Shown in pieces: positions 47,835 to 59,663 of a stretch of 64,000 nucleotides of DNA. Every line of letters begins with the position of its first letter. Position 1 is the stretch's first letter. Made by a program: the position numbers and the translations under genes. Source of the DNA: Blepharisma stoltei (taxonomy: Eukaryota > Ciliophora > Heterotrichea > Heterotrichida > Blepharismidae); assembly GCA_914767885.1 (NCBI GenBank), contig CAJZBQ010000023.1, forward strand, positions 809,501-873,500. The letters are read 5' to 3'. Below the pieces are notes generated by a model. It worked only from the letters and a program-made list of their open reading frames with translations. It made no database searches and was not told the DNA's origin.

Positions 47835-47940
47835 TAGCAATCACAAACAATATAAACTTAAAAACGAACTAAGAAGCCTACTTATCCAAAAAAAATCATT
47901 AAAAGTAATGCAACTACCTTTTATTCATTGCTAAAAGCAC

Positions 47941-49023
47941 CTAAAAGAATATGCATTGATTGCCGACTATGTAGCTATTTTCTGGATCAAAGCATGATTC
48001 ACAGGAATTCCGATTTTTGCATTTACCACATCCTAAACCACAGGCAGAGCATTGATGCCCTTCTTTAAAAAACCCTGGCTTGCAAGTATGGCAATACACA
48101 CTCCCCCAATAGTCAAATAACTCAAAACTATGTCTATCGCAGCCCTCAGGAATAGTTCTAATTTGACATGAGCTACTAGCGGGAGAACTAGTGTATTTCC
48201 AGCCTTGATTATCACATCGACAAAATAATCCGTAATTGGTTGCGTCCCTTGCCCAGCATTCTATACATCCATTGATATCACAATGTTTGCATCCTTTTGG
48301 ACAGAATTCTATATGGCCTGTTGATGGATTATAAAAAGTTCCAAAATTATTTGTAGGACATGACCCGTCTGAGTATGGCACTGAAAAAGGCTCCATACAT
48401 CGAATACAACTTGAAGAATCAATGCAGTCACCGCATCCTGAATTGCAGCGAGAGCAATGCTTCATTATAGGATCTAACTCTGTCTCTTTTATTTTAAAAT
48501 TCACATTGAAAACTAACTTTCGAAGAAAATTTAAAAATAGGGTATATGTATTTAGTTTTAGAAAAATAGATTTAATAAATATATTATTTTCGAGGTAATC
48601 AAAAATAATAAGCACTAGCCATGAAAATGTGATAATATTTTGTTTGATATAAACTTGGAGTACGTAATATCCATGCTTGCATGTGGTACAACCCTTTCAT
48701 GTACACCAGTCACATAAGTTGAATTTTCCATGACACCTCCTACACCCAGGTCTCCCAGGATCAACATACAAAAAATCATCATCTCTTGACGGACAATAAT
48801 TCCATGCACAAGCTCCTACTCGATCTACATATTGTTCTAGAAGTCTACAAGTGACGCATTCAGTCCTTTCATTATTGCACTCAACGCAATCGTTTTGCCC
48901 TTCAGTGCAATTTTTTTGCATTTGTCTCTCTGTTGTGGAAGGCTGTTCACTTAAGGATGTATTATGAATATTTGTGGCACCTAAAAGCTGTAGAACTAAA
49001 AGCAAATATAAGACTTTTGACAT
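47941..49023 (-). CDS. Secreted Cys-rich (furin-like repeat) protein with in-frame IES
   Basis: Signal peptide (MSKVLYLLLVLQLLGATN), then CxxC-rich modules typical of growth-factor-receptor Cys-rich repeats (CVECNNERTECVTC; CSRCNSGCGDCIDSSSCIRC; CGLGCGKCKNRNSCESC). 298 aa if the 186-bp AT-rich segment 48477-48662 is removed; retained, the frame stays open (360 aa) but inserts about 62 hydrophobic residues absent from the modules. Excision gives GYYV-DPIMKHCSRC, the standard module junction. No transmembrane anchor after the repeats. Function unknown; likely extracellular or granule protein. One TGA Trp. Confidence 0.8.
48477..48662. other. In-frame, stop-free IES in the Cys-rich gene (186 bp)
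   Basis: CTCC...GAG ends on the minus strand, GTA/TTA flanks. Length is a multiple of three and no TAA/TAG falls in frame. A paralogue has an IES at the same codon (51272-51738), which shows that this hydrophobic stretch is an insert. Confidence 0.82.
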
Positions 49024-49369
49024 TTATTATGATTGTTTTTTATATGGAAAATATATTTTCATTATACTAAATATTTAAAAAAGAATGTATATTTTTTATT
49101 TTATATATTATAAGAAGAGATAAAGTATGCAATATATTAGCATGTGCTAAAAAAAGCATTAAAATTATTAATTTGTAAAACTGAAAGATTCGCTATTATT
49201 ATATATATTTAGAGGTATGTAGGTTTTATACATCGAATATAATCTCCTTTTGATAAAAATCAAAAAAGTATTGATTAATAAGTATTTAAATTTTTACAAA
49301 TTTCTAAAAACATTTAGGCTCTCCAAAAAGAAGAGAGAGTTAGAATAGCTTTTCTAGATCTGGATGATA

Positions 49370-49735
49370 AATACAAATTTTATTTCCGATTAAACTTAGA
49401 GTAAGTCGAATCCCAATGCACTTATTTGCAACCTTTTAATGTGCATCAGTCACATAATTTAACTTATTACTGCATCCTAAACAATTAAGGCGAACAGGTC
49501 AAAGTAATAAAAAATGACAAGAAATACGCAAACTCCTGCTGAATTTACCATTTGTTCTAGATATCTGCAAGAAAGACAAGCTGTTCTTTCAGAATTGCAA
49601 GCAACTCAACTTCTTCCCTTCAATGCACTGTTTTGCGTTTTTTTCGCTGTTTTAGGAGCTTAATTACTTTAGGAGGCACTGTTCACTTAAAAGCTGCAGA
49701 GTTAAAGCAAGCATAAGTCCTTTGACATTTATTAT
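49370..49735 (-). pseudogene. Decayed copy of the Cys-rich gene N-terminal region
   Basis: Nucleotide similarity to 48640-49023 in the same orientation (gtgcatcagtcacataa..., accatttgttctagatatctgc, ggcactgttcacttaaa, gcagagttaaagcaagc), ending in the same start-codon neighbourhood (tttgacatttatta). Many indels; no open frame. Confidence 0.7.
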
Positions 49736-50921
49736 TTATCTCACCTTTAATTTAATGTGAAATAAATTTTTACTAATAAAAATGAATACTAAATAAGGCC
49801 AGCTATTAACTTTCTACTCATGACTAGAAAAATTTCTGTTCATTTATGAAGGATTAATTTTTTTTAAGTCAGTGATTTGTAAAAATATAATAACAGAAAT
49901 TTACAATTGCAATTAATTGAAATCGCAAAGTTTATGTATAGCTAGATATTTATGGTAGTGTCTTTCTTCAAAGCAATCTTCTTCTCCAATATTTGGAGCA
50001 GATCGGAAGGGTCACTTAAAATCTAAATCTTTTTCAAAACAAAATCGATTGGAGGACTTTTTTTTTAAAATTTTATTTATTTATTTTTCGTTATTTCCAG
50101 ACATAACAATTCTTGGCACCAAAAGTTGGAACTTTTTAATCCAGACTCCTTTCAATTTCAGCAATATATCGGTAAAATTTACATATTTTTATAAAAATTA
50201 ATGATGCTCAAAGTCATTTAAAAAATGGGAAAGTAAGCATTGAGTCATAAATTTTTGTTTTTGCAAATTAAAATTATATTTTTCAAGCTCACTAAAATCG
50301 ATTAGAAACAATTTGATAAGCCATTAAAAGTTTTTATGTTCTAGCGGCTATCATTCTTCCTCAAATAGCTTTTAGAATAGAACTAAGCTTATTATGGAGT
50401 ATAAATTATTGGTGTTTCCCTAATCTCTTTATAAAGCTGGGAATTCTTTGGCCTTATGTGGTTAAAACAATTCACCACTCCATAATTCAATTCTTATGAA
50501 GAAAGCTTTATAGCATGACTTGTTTTTATAAATCTTTATCACTAAATCTTAAGCTTTATGCTTTCTAAATATTTTATTCAGGCTTCATTCTATTTATTCG
50601 TGATTTTAAATTTACTCGTTTATTGTCAGCTTTTATAACTAACTCTAATAATAATTTGCATATTTAATAATTATTACCTAATATAAGCTTCATTACAAAA
50701 ATTAACCACAAATTATGATAATTAATCAGTTTTACCGAATATTCTAAAAATCAGTTCTCTCAACAAAATTTCTAGCAAATAAGCTCTTTTTAATAAAATA
50801 TACAAATACTTAAAATCTAAAAATTAAGGAAATTTTTCCTTGTGAATATTTAGTTAATTTGAGTTTCAATTTTCAGGAACCAAGCTTATTTTCATATTAA
50901 AAATTGTAGATGATATAATAA

Positions 50922-52002
50922 ATGTTAAAAGCTTTGTGCTTATTTTTAGCTCTGCAGCTTTTAGTTGCCTCAGGAAATAATCAGACGTTATCAGACGAAG
51001 AGCCTTCAACATCACCAAGAGAAATGCAGCAGCATGCATAGAGGGGCAAGACTCCTGCGTTACTTGCAATACTGATGGGACAGCTTGTATTACTTGTGAC
51101 CAAAACTACGATTTATCATCCACTGGAGTTTGCGTATACAGGCAGAGCTGTCCACGCTCATTTTACTTTGACCCTGATTATAATACATGCTTGAGTTGCG
51201 GGACAAAGTTCAGTTTATGCGATACTTGCACATTCAATACTTGCAGCTTATGCAATATTGGCTATTACTTACTCTCAATTTAATAATAAAGACTACATAT
51301 TTTTCAAATAATGAGCTATTAATATATTAAAACTGTACCAAACTTTTATATAATAAATAATAAACATTAGCATTATTCCATTTATTAAGATACAATAAAA
51401 TATATAAAATAAAAAATTTATGAATACATTAATAGATTTTAAATTTAACTATTTCAAAAAATATAAAATTATTGTAGATGGTTTGCATAATTGATTTACT
51501 GTAGAAAATAGCATAGCGGACACTAGCAGAAATGCTTCTATTTATGCAAAATCTATATTCTATATAAAAAATGCGAACTTAGCATACTTCAGCTATTATT
51601 GGGCGAAAACGAAATTTAAGAAATAATTCGACTGAGTTTTTTTAGCTTTGGTTTTGCATTCTAAACTTGAGCAACATATTTTTTCCAAATGATACTGAAG
51701 CACGCTAAAAAGTACCTGAGGCACAATTAAAGAAGTTAGATGCAGCCAGTCAGCAATGCGCTCGGTGCAATTCAGGATGTGGTGACTGTGCTAGCTTTTC
51801 GACATGTATTGGATGCATGGAGCCATTTGCTATGCCATATAATGATGGCTCTTGTCCTACTAATAACCTTGGAACTTTTTATAATCCCTCAACAGGCCAT
51901 GTAGAGTTTTGTTCAAAGGGATGCAAAACTTGTGATGCAAATAGCTGCACAAGTTGCTGGGGATGGGATGCAGTCATTAGTGGCAAGTTAAAATTAATAT
52001 AA
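50922..52002 (+). pseudogene. Inverted, frameshifted paralogue of the Cys-rich gene
   Basis: Signal peptide (MLKALCLFLALQLLVASG) and the same modules as the gene at 47941-49023 (CIEGQDSCVTCNTDGTACITC; CARCNSGCGDCASFSTCIGC; EPFAMPYNDGSCPTNNLGTFYNPSTGH). A one-base shift near 51036 breaks the frame, and the 3' part stops at GKLKLI, far short of the intact copy. An IES (51272-51738) interrupts it at the same codon as in the paralogue. Opposite strand to its relatives. Probably a pseudogene; a sequencing error is the alternative for the shift. Confidence 0.7.
51272..51738. other. IES in the Cys-rich pseudogene (467 bp)
   Basis: AT-rich, TTA on both sides. Removal joins IGYYL to DAASQQCARCNSGCG, exactly the junction seen in the paralogue at 48477-48662. 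Confidence 0.8.
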
Positions 52003-52216
52003 TGGCGGCTAAATATAGCTTTGATAGTGATGCACGGAGTTAGTTACAAAAATTGCAAAACCAAGGTTTTGTTGACTGGCCGTATGATGGGTAACCTTGG
52101 GAGCTAGTTGATAGTAAAAAACAAAGAAGTTAAGAATAAAGTGACATATGAAAATGATGATTTAATAAACAAATCCGAAATAAAAGATGAAGTAACCAAT
52201 AATGATTATTATTTAA

Positions 52217-54725
52217 CTAACCACGGTTAAACTTGAATCTGACGTCGATTGGGAGATCACTGTCTTGAAGATTAGTAGTAATCATGTATTGTCTTGGAGT
52301 AATTTGGGTCATGCGCCATGACGAGGTATCATAATTCCCTGGACTCTTTATAATAATTTCTTTAAGACTCAGCGGCTCTGGGAGATCATACGCAAAGTCA
52401 AGGATCAAATTGCCATCTTCAAAGCTCGTCAAGTACCCTACTGAGTTGTCAGAAGTGCAGGTTGATGACTCTTTTTCTACAGTTGTCCCACACAAATAGC
52501 ACCCAGGGTGAGGATCGCAGCTATTACAGGACTCAGAACAAGCTAAATAAAATCTTACATAAACATTCTAAGACTCCAGAATTATCATAAAGAAAATGCC
52601 CTTGCTCACATTTAGAGCACCCTGAAGTTCCATATTCTGCACAATTAGCTGTTGAATTCTCTGAAGCTGAATTCTCACAGCGAAATGTAGATGGGTTATA
52701 TGTCATATTTCCGATGCAAGAGCATGTTCCATAACTTTTTATCATATAGTAAGGATCATAGCAAGCATCACATATATATAAGTCAGTATTGCAAACTGCA
52801 CATCCAGATGGGCAAGACTGGCAAATCCTTGGGGATGAGTAGTCAAATCCATACCCAGGAGCACACTCACACTGCCCAAAAATATTTTCTATCATATTTT
52901 TTCGATCTGAGCACTTAATTTCTGATACCGGCTCAATACATTTGACCCAAACATTATTCTCCGTCAAGCTTACAATTTTACAGGTTTTACAACCCCAATC
53001 AGAGCAAGGCTGGCAATAAAAGCCGTTCCCAAAGACATAAGAATTAGACCGGCAAGAACAGGTTCCGTCTCCATTGTTAATCATCCCTGAAATTCAGCAT
53101 TTGTTGCAGCTCGTAGAATTATTGCAATCTCTGCATCCATGCGAACAAAACCCGTAAGTATTTGTAAGGGCATTTAAATAGATGCCTTCATCACTGAGTT
53201 TTTCGCAAGTTCCGTCAGAATATGGTGTACTCATATATTCACAATTCATACAAGACGTTGAATCGATGCACTGTCTGCAGCCTGGAGTGCATGGTTTGCA
53301 TTTTCCATCGCTGTCTCTGTAATAGCTATAATCACAATCCATGCAGTAGTCCATATTGCAGTATCTACAGCCTTCATAAACTTCTGAGCAGGATATGCAA
53401 GTACCGTTAGAGTTGGGGATAGAGTTATAATCACAGCTAAGGCACCCCGTCTCATCGCAAATACTGCATAAGTCACCAAACTTCTCAGAGCACAGCTTGC
53501 ATTTACCCTCAGAGCTTCAATAATAACCACCATCACAATATGCGCATACACTTGGATTTGCCTGGCAGTCTTGGCAATGATCAGGGCATTTGCTGCATAC
53601 AAAATTGTCAAAGTCCAGGTAGTAGCCCCTTTGGCAGCTACCGCAGCCTCTTTGATCGCAATAGGTGCAATTACTTGAACAAGGCTGGCATTTATAATTG
53701 CTATCTAGATAAAAGAGTGAATCGCACCGTATACATTGCCTCAAAATGTTGCATTCAAGACAATTTTTATCGCACGTGTTGCATTTGCCGTCTGGAGCTA
53801 CATAATACCCATTGAGGCAGACTTGACAGCCTGATTTGTCACATGTATCACAATGTTGAAAAGTTGAAGAGCAGCGAGTGCAATTAGCAAACCCATCATT
53901 GCCATTTGAATCTAAATGATACCCTGCATAGCAGACTTGACAGCCTGATATGTCACATTCTTGACAATAAGGAAATGCTGAAAGGCAATTAGTGCAGTAA
54001 GAAAACTCATTCAAAAAATATCTATCATAGCATTTAATGCAAGAAGTCGCGTTACATTTCTCACAGTACATATCACATGGTAAGCACTCACCATCAGGGT
54101 CCATATAATAATGATCATAGCAGCTAATACAGCCTGTCTGGCTACAAGTAGCGCAACCCTCTGGGCATGCAGTGCATGTTCCATCAGCATTGAGATTGCC
54201 TAAAATGCAATAATTGCACGCTGTTTCATCGCATGACCAGCATTTTGGGAACTTCGTATGGCACTCAGTGCAACTCCCAGTTCCGCTGTCAAGGTATTGA
54301 TCTTGATTGCAACCGTTTTCTTGAAGCTTCCTTTCTGCCGGTGATGAATTGTTTAAATCCTTTATACTTCTTCCAAGGTCGTTCATGCTATTTGGAAAGC
54401 CATAAGGATTTTGGCTCGTTCTATATTCTGCTGATCCTCCATTTGGAATTTGGTTTATTGGAGATTTGTTGGGACCCTGCACTTTTCTTGAGTCCGTAAC
54501 TGCCTCATTTGGATTTTTGAATGAGCCAGAGTCAATTGGTGAGAAATTTTGATTCTGGTTTCCTCTATTTAGGCTGTCTTGGGTTTGTGATCTTCCAGAG
54601 TCTGCTGGTGACCGATTCTGATACTGCTTTTTGCCTTTGATTTCGGTCAATTGTTCTGAAGGGTTATAGAATTGGTTTGATGTGACGAGCACAAGCTGAA
54701 AAGCTATCAAAATTATCCAAACCAT
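52217..54725 (-). CDS. Large secreted Cys-rich repeat protein
   Basis: 830 aa after a 16-nt intron (52543-52558); several TGA Trp. Signal peptide (MVWIILIAFQLVLVTS), an Asn/Gln/Ser-rich segment with repeated SP.DSG motifs, then about 15 furin-like CxxC modules (CxxC...GYYLD..G.C..C). After ECLSCSESCNSCDPHPGCYLC comes a non-Cys C-terminal domain of about 95 aa (NLILDFAYDLPEPLSLKEI...RFKFNRG) that looks beta-rich and is nearly identical in the neighbouring paralogue. No membrane anchor. No IES. Function unknown; the layout suggests a secreted or cell-surface binding protein. Confidence 0.82.
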
Positions 54726-55980
54726 AATAAATGTTAATTCATCTACAATTTTTTCTATCAAAATTTTAAACTCTAAAGTGAATATCAAAAAATTTTGAAA
54801 TAATTTATAATATTTGTGATAGATTTAGCTCACTTAAAGGCTGAGAGCATATAGAAAAGGCTTACCATTTTTCGCCAGTGGATTTTTATAAAGGGTATCT
54901 TAAGCATTTTGTTTGCATGACTAAATTAAATAAACTTCAAAAGTGACGCAAATTGATTTGATTAAATATATAATTGATTCTAAATAAAGCATTTGAAATG
55001 CAATTGTTATGAAATTTTGACAAAACATTAAGCAAGTTTCACATTTAGACTTTTTAAAACCCTATAAAATTGCTTTTAAAATTTCGGGCTGCTTCTAGAA
55101 CTTATTATGCTAAACCAAAGCTTTTATTGGATTGATTATAAAACCAAATACTTATGCTTCAATCTGAAAGTTCGGGTTTAGGATTTTTAATGTAGAAAAG
55201 AATTTTATTAAGTTATTTAGTTTAAGAATTAGATTTTATAACTTTTATGCTATAAATTATGCTTCATCTAATGCTTAATATTATTACTTGAAATCTGACC
55301 TTTTATTCAATTAAGGTTCCTAATCCTATTAATGGAATCATGCATCATAAAAATCCCTAATAATTTTCATAAATTTCTTACAGGAAATAGTTCCCTTTAA
55401 AATAGACAGACCTTTAAAATTTGCTCTATATTTGGTCTTACACCTTAGAATAAGAAATCATAAGCTATTTGAACTCAATAAAAATCCCAACTTCTTTTTC
55501 CATATAAAAATTTTTATTGTTTATGCTTCTCCTAGCCAAAGATAATTTCTGTTGAGAAAATTTATAAATAACTAAATTAAAATTGATGCTGCAAACATTT
55601 TGGTAAGCTAAAAATTTGATTATCAAATCCATTTTGGCATAATCAGAAAATGGTCTAAATTATCTTTGCTGGCTTAGAAAAATGTTTGCATAATTAATTT
55701 GATTTCAGTTAGCTAAAATTAAATCAACAGCTTTTATTTTAGAATGTAGAAGCGCACTGAAGAGTTTTCTCTTGTAACTTTGCATCTTTTTTTGTTTTAA
55801 TGTAATAAAAGTTTTTATTATTAAATAATTCTTATTTTAAAAAATGTATTTTACTCTGTTAGCTTATTTAAATGTATTCATTAGCTGAGATATTAAAGAA
55901 ATTAGTGATAAATAAATGAACCATTTATAAACTAATTTTCTAAAAAGAATATAAGTTAATCATAAATAATGATTACTTAA
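54726..55980. other. AT-rich intergenic stretch
   Basis: About 1.25 kb between two Cys-rich paralogues; no coding potential, MITE end or palindrome recognised. Confidence 0.5.
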
Positions 55981-58900
55981 CTATCCACGATTAAACTTGA
56001 ATCTGACGTCGATTGGAAAATCGCTTTCTTGAAGATTAGTAGTAATCATGTATTGTCTGGCAGTAATTTGAGTCATGCGCCATGACGAGGTATCGAAATT
56101 CCCAGGACTCTTTATAATAATTTCTTTAAGACTCAGAGGCTCTGGAAGATCATAGGCAAAGTCAAGGATAAGATTTCCATCTTCAAAACTGGTTAAGTAC
56201 CCTACTGAATTGTCAGAAGTACAAGTCGATGAGTCTTTCTCTATTGTAGTCCCACATAAATAGCACCCAGGATGAGGATCGCAGCTATTACAGGACTCAG
56301 AACAAGCTAAATAAAATCTTACATAAACATTCTAAGACTCCAGAATTATCATAAAGGAAAAACCCTTGATTGCATCTAGTACACCCTGAAGATCCATATT
56401 CAGCACAATTAGATGGTAAAAATTCGCAACGGAAACTAGTCTGGTTAAAAGGCATACCAGATGGGCAATAGCAGATTCCATTCAAGCCATTTATCATATA
56501 TTTCGGGTCAAAGCAAGTCTCGCACCAGTCTTCTCTGCCCTCACAATTAGCACATCCAGATAAGCAAGGTTTGCAAGAATGAGTTAAGTCATCCCATCGA
56601 TAGCCAGGCTTGCAATAACACGCCCCTGTCTTATCATCAATTAGCATATTATCAGGATCGAAGCACTTTTTGCATTGTTTTGTAGAAGCACTGCATTCAG
56701 AGCACCCAGATGGGCAGCTATAGCAATTTCCACTCCATAAATAATGCCCATCTTTGCAAGTCAAGCACCTAACACTATAATCATTATAGTTGTAAGAGGA
56801 GGTAGTACTATAATAATTATAGTTGTAATCAGAATACGTCTTTATATCTATTCTTTTGCATGTTTCACAGGCATAATCTGAGCAAGGCCGACATTGACCA
56901 TTTGCAAAGACATAGTTCTCTTGGACACAAGAGCAACTCCCATCACCATTGCTAGCCATACCTGAGGCCCAACATTTTGAGCAGCTTTCCGAATTATCAC
57001 AAGATCTGCATCCAACATTACAAGAATCGCATCGATTTGTAACACTATTAAAGAACGAACCCCTAATATTGCATTCACAAGTCCCATCTGAATATGGAAG
57101 TTCACCATTTAAGCAGGTCTTGCAAGAAGTCGGGTTTAAGCAGTCTGCGCAGCCAGAACCACATGGATTGCAGTTGCTGTTTATATCCATATAATACGTT
57201 AAGCTGCATTTAAGACAATGGTTATGATCACATTGGTCGCAGCCTGGAAACCAATCAGAGCATTTAGCACATGTCCCGTCAGTGCTTGTGAAAAAATGAT
57301 TATCACGATAGTAGCAAGCCGCTTCATTGCAGCTGTTGCACAGGTACCCGAATTTTTCAGAACATGAGTGACATTTATTATCTGTGCCTACAAAAAATCC
57401 ATAGTCACAGTAATTGCATCCTGCTTCGGTGCAAGAATTACAATTATCTGGCATAGACTATATACATAAAATTGGTGACGAAAAACCGCCCGACCTCTTT
57501 TAACACCAGCACGTAACAGCCCAGTGTGAAGAAAGGGCAGAAAGAGTTCGATAATCCTTTATATATCGGGCAGGTTTTCCTCGAGACCTAGGATACTGAT
57601 TCCTGGACTTGGGGGTTCTACTTCTGAGACTATCCTTGGAAAGGTCAAATCAGCAGAAACTCTGAGAGGATGATAAATCCCTTGCCTGATGCGGCGAGGA
57701 TGGTGTCTACCAGGGATCCGCTGAGGATGTGGATTTAGAAGCACCAATCCGCGACCCTGCCTAGAACAAAGCCATTTAACATTAACATCTGGGCATGGTC
57801 TGCATTTTTCAGAGGAATCTAAATAGAAGTCTGACTTGCAGCTAAAGCAGGTAGTAATATTGCAATTGAAGCAATTACTAGTGCACATTTTACACTGGCC
57901 ATCAGTGTCTAAGTAAAAGCCTTTGTCGCATATTAAGCATTCTCCATTCTGGCACCAGTCGCATCCTTTAGGACATAGCTCGCACTGTCCATCTGAATTT
58001 ACACCATATTTTGATTTGCATTGCTTGCAGACAGATCCATCGCAAAATTGGCAATTTGGGAACTTAAATTCACATAAAGAGCATCCCCCAACTTCATCTA
58101 AATAATGCATAGAATTGCAAACAGAGCAGGAAGTATTATTGCATACTTGACAGTTTTCGATGCACATAGCGCATTCTCCATCTGTGTCTAAGAAATAGCC
58201 GCTGTAGCATTCATTACAGCTTGTTTTTTCGCACCTAGAACAATATTTTGGACAGGAAATGCAGCCATCATTAGTAAGAAATTTATTGGCATCACACCAC
58301 CAACAAGCTGTTTCGTTGCATGATAAGCACCCAGGAAATCTCGCACGACAATTTGTGCATAATTCAGTATTGCTGTCAAAATATTGGTCATAGGAACAGC
58401 CGTGTGATGTACCGTTTGATTCTTGTAGGCTTCTTCCATATAGGTCATCAGGGTATTGGTTCACCTCGTAGTCCTCTGGCCCTTCTTTATGTTGTGTGTG
58501 AGGCGGCAGGTTGGGATTTTGAGCTCCTCTTGGTAGCTTTTTTGAGTTTCCAAAATCTGATGGTAAGTAGTGATTTTGGTTGCTTCCAGTAGGACTGTTT
58601 TGGTGTTGAGGTGAATCATAGCTTGTAGTAGGCTGATTCTGGGTTTATATAATATGCTGATTTTTAGCAGATGCACTGGGAATAAGATGAAAGTACTTCC
58701 TCCTCGCATTTGCTTCATGGTCAAGAATCTAACCCATATCAAATCTACTACCTATCTTTGAGAATAATGAATATTAGAAATTTACAGCATAGTCACTACT
58801 TATGCGATTATAAGCAAGTTCTAATTTATAGGATACTCCATCTAATACCTCTAGCGCATAAAATATTTGCATGGGAATAGTTTTAATAGATAAATGATGG

Positions 58901-59118
58901 AGCTAATAGTTATACAAAAATCTTTATCCCCCATATAGATTTATTAACAGTGAGTCATTGATCAATCAAGGATGGGGTAGTAAGCTCACAACTTATTATG
59001 AACTCGTAACTATAATAATTTAAAATTGATTCTGAGCTTCTCTGTCAACATTGGAGTAGTAGTGTTGATTTGAAACCGCAGAGACCAGCTGTAAAGCTGC
59101 CAGACATATTAAAATCAT
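55981..59118 (-). CDS. Paralogue of the large Cys-rich repeat protein, split by two inserts
   Basis: 796 aa after removing insert 58642-59034, insert 57447-57784 and a 16-nt intron (56307-56322). Same layout as the gene at 52217-54725: signal peptide (MILICLAALQLVSAVS), Gln/Asn/Ser-rich segment, furin-like modules, then the conserved C-terminal domain. A Tyr/Asn-rich spacer (DYNYNYYSTTSSYNYND) is unique to this copy. The signal peptide is separated from the body by an insert flanked by an 8-bp duplication; removing it gives EAQNQ-PTTSYDS in frame and a total divisible by three. One module reads CYYRD instead of CYYC, losing a cysteine. Confidence 0.82.
57447..57784 (-). mobile_element. Retroposon-like G+C-rich insert acting as IES (338 bp)
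   Basis: On the minus strand it starts gttaatgttaaatggc, recalling the AAAATGGC terminus. A near-duplicate ATGCCCAGAT / ATGCCAGAT brackets it. Excision between TAs joins KCRPCPDV to NCNSCTEAGC in frame. Confidence 0.8.
58642..59034. mobile_element. Insert after the signal peptide with 8-bp duplication and nested family C MITE
   Basis: Flanked by TGATTCTG at 58634-58641 and 59027-59034. Inside, about 58752-58975 has inverted family C-like tips (ctactacctatctttgaga / tcaaggatggggtagtaa). No TA at the outer junction; TGA/TCA is shared, as in family B. Confidence 0.75.
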
Positions 59119-59188
59119 ATTTATTATTATTCTATACAATTCCATAATTTGTGCATGCTTTACTATTTATTCAACATTTTACTATAGC

Positions 59189-59309
59189 AATTGCCCCACA
59201 CCGGGAATCGAACCCACGTGTGGGGCCATTTTTGGTGTGTGGCCAACATCGACTTACACGCACCAAAAATGGCCCCACACGTGGGTTCGATTCCCGGTGT
59301 GGGGCAATT
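59189..59309. repeat. 121-bp palindrome with tRNA-like B box
   Basis: Inverted repeat AATTGCCCCACACCGGGAAT ... complement, with a short centre. Each arm contains GGTTCGATTCC, an exact match to the RNA polymerase III B box, next to GTGTGGGGCA, which looks like the 3' half of a tRNA (T arm plus acceptor). No A box or anticodon arm seen, so not a tRNA gene. Confidence 0.7.
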
Positions 59310-59402
59310 CCTATATTTTAGGTATATTTTGATAATTCTGGAATGCAAATATCTTCTGTAAATGGTGCTTCTAATATATACATATTTACTAAAAATATTC
59401 CA

Positions 59403-59663
59403 CAACTCCCCATTCCTTATTTAAACAAAAAATTATTAAGAAATCCAAGTGAGCAAAGAATATTTTGGTATATAAATAATAATTATTATGGTGAAAACTC
59501 TAAATAATTCTGCTTAATTTTGAACAACTTGATTCTAAACATAAATATTGCAAATTAAATTAATATTTTTACTTTCCAATTTGGATTTTAAATTTCAATA
59601 AAACAATGAATTATAAAATTTATATAAGCTTAAAAAAATATCCCTCTATGAACGTGTAAGGGG
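59403..59663. repeat. Degenerate family A MITE, intergenic
   Basis: Core motifs of family A (attctgcttaattttgaac, aattaaattaatattt, caatttggattttaaattt) in order, with eroded tips (aactcccc ... tgaacgtgtaagggg). Confidence 0.6.

Noticed and set aside
52691-57194. Plus-strand ORFs opposite the Cys-rich genes
   Set aside because: Antisense readings of Cys codons, rich in His/Tyr/Ser as expected from complementing TGC/TGT.
58461-58742. Minus-strand ORF with basic N terminus
   Set aside because: Out of frame with the Cys-rich gene; partly inside the insert 58642-59034.
59189-59309. tRNA gene
   Set aside because: Only a T-arm/acceptor-like half is present, mirrored as a palindrome; no D or anticodon arm.
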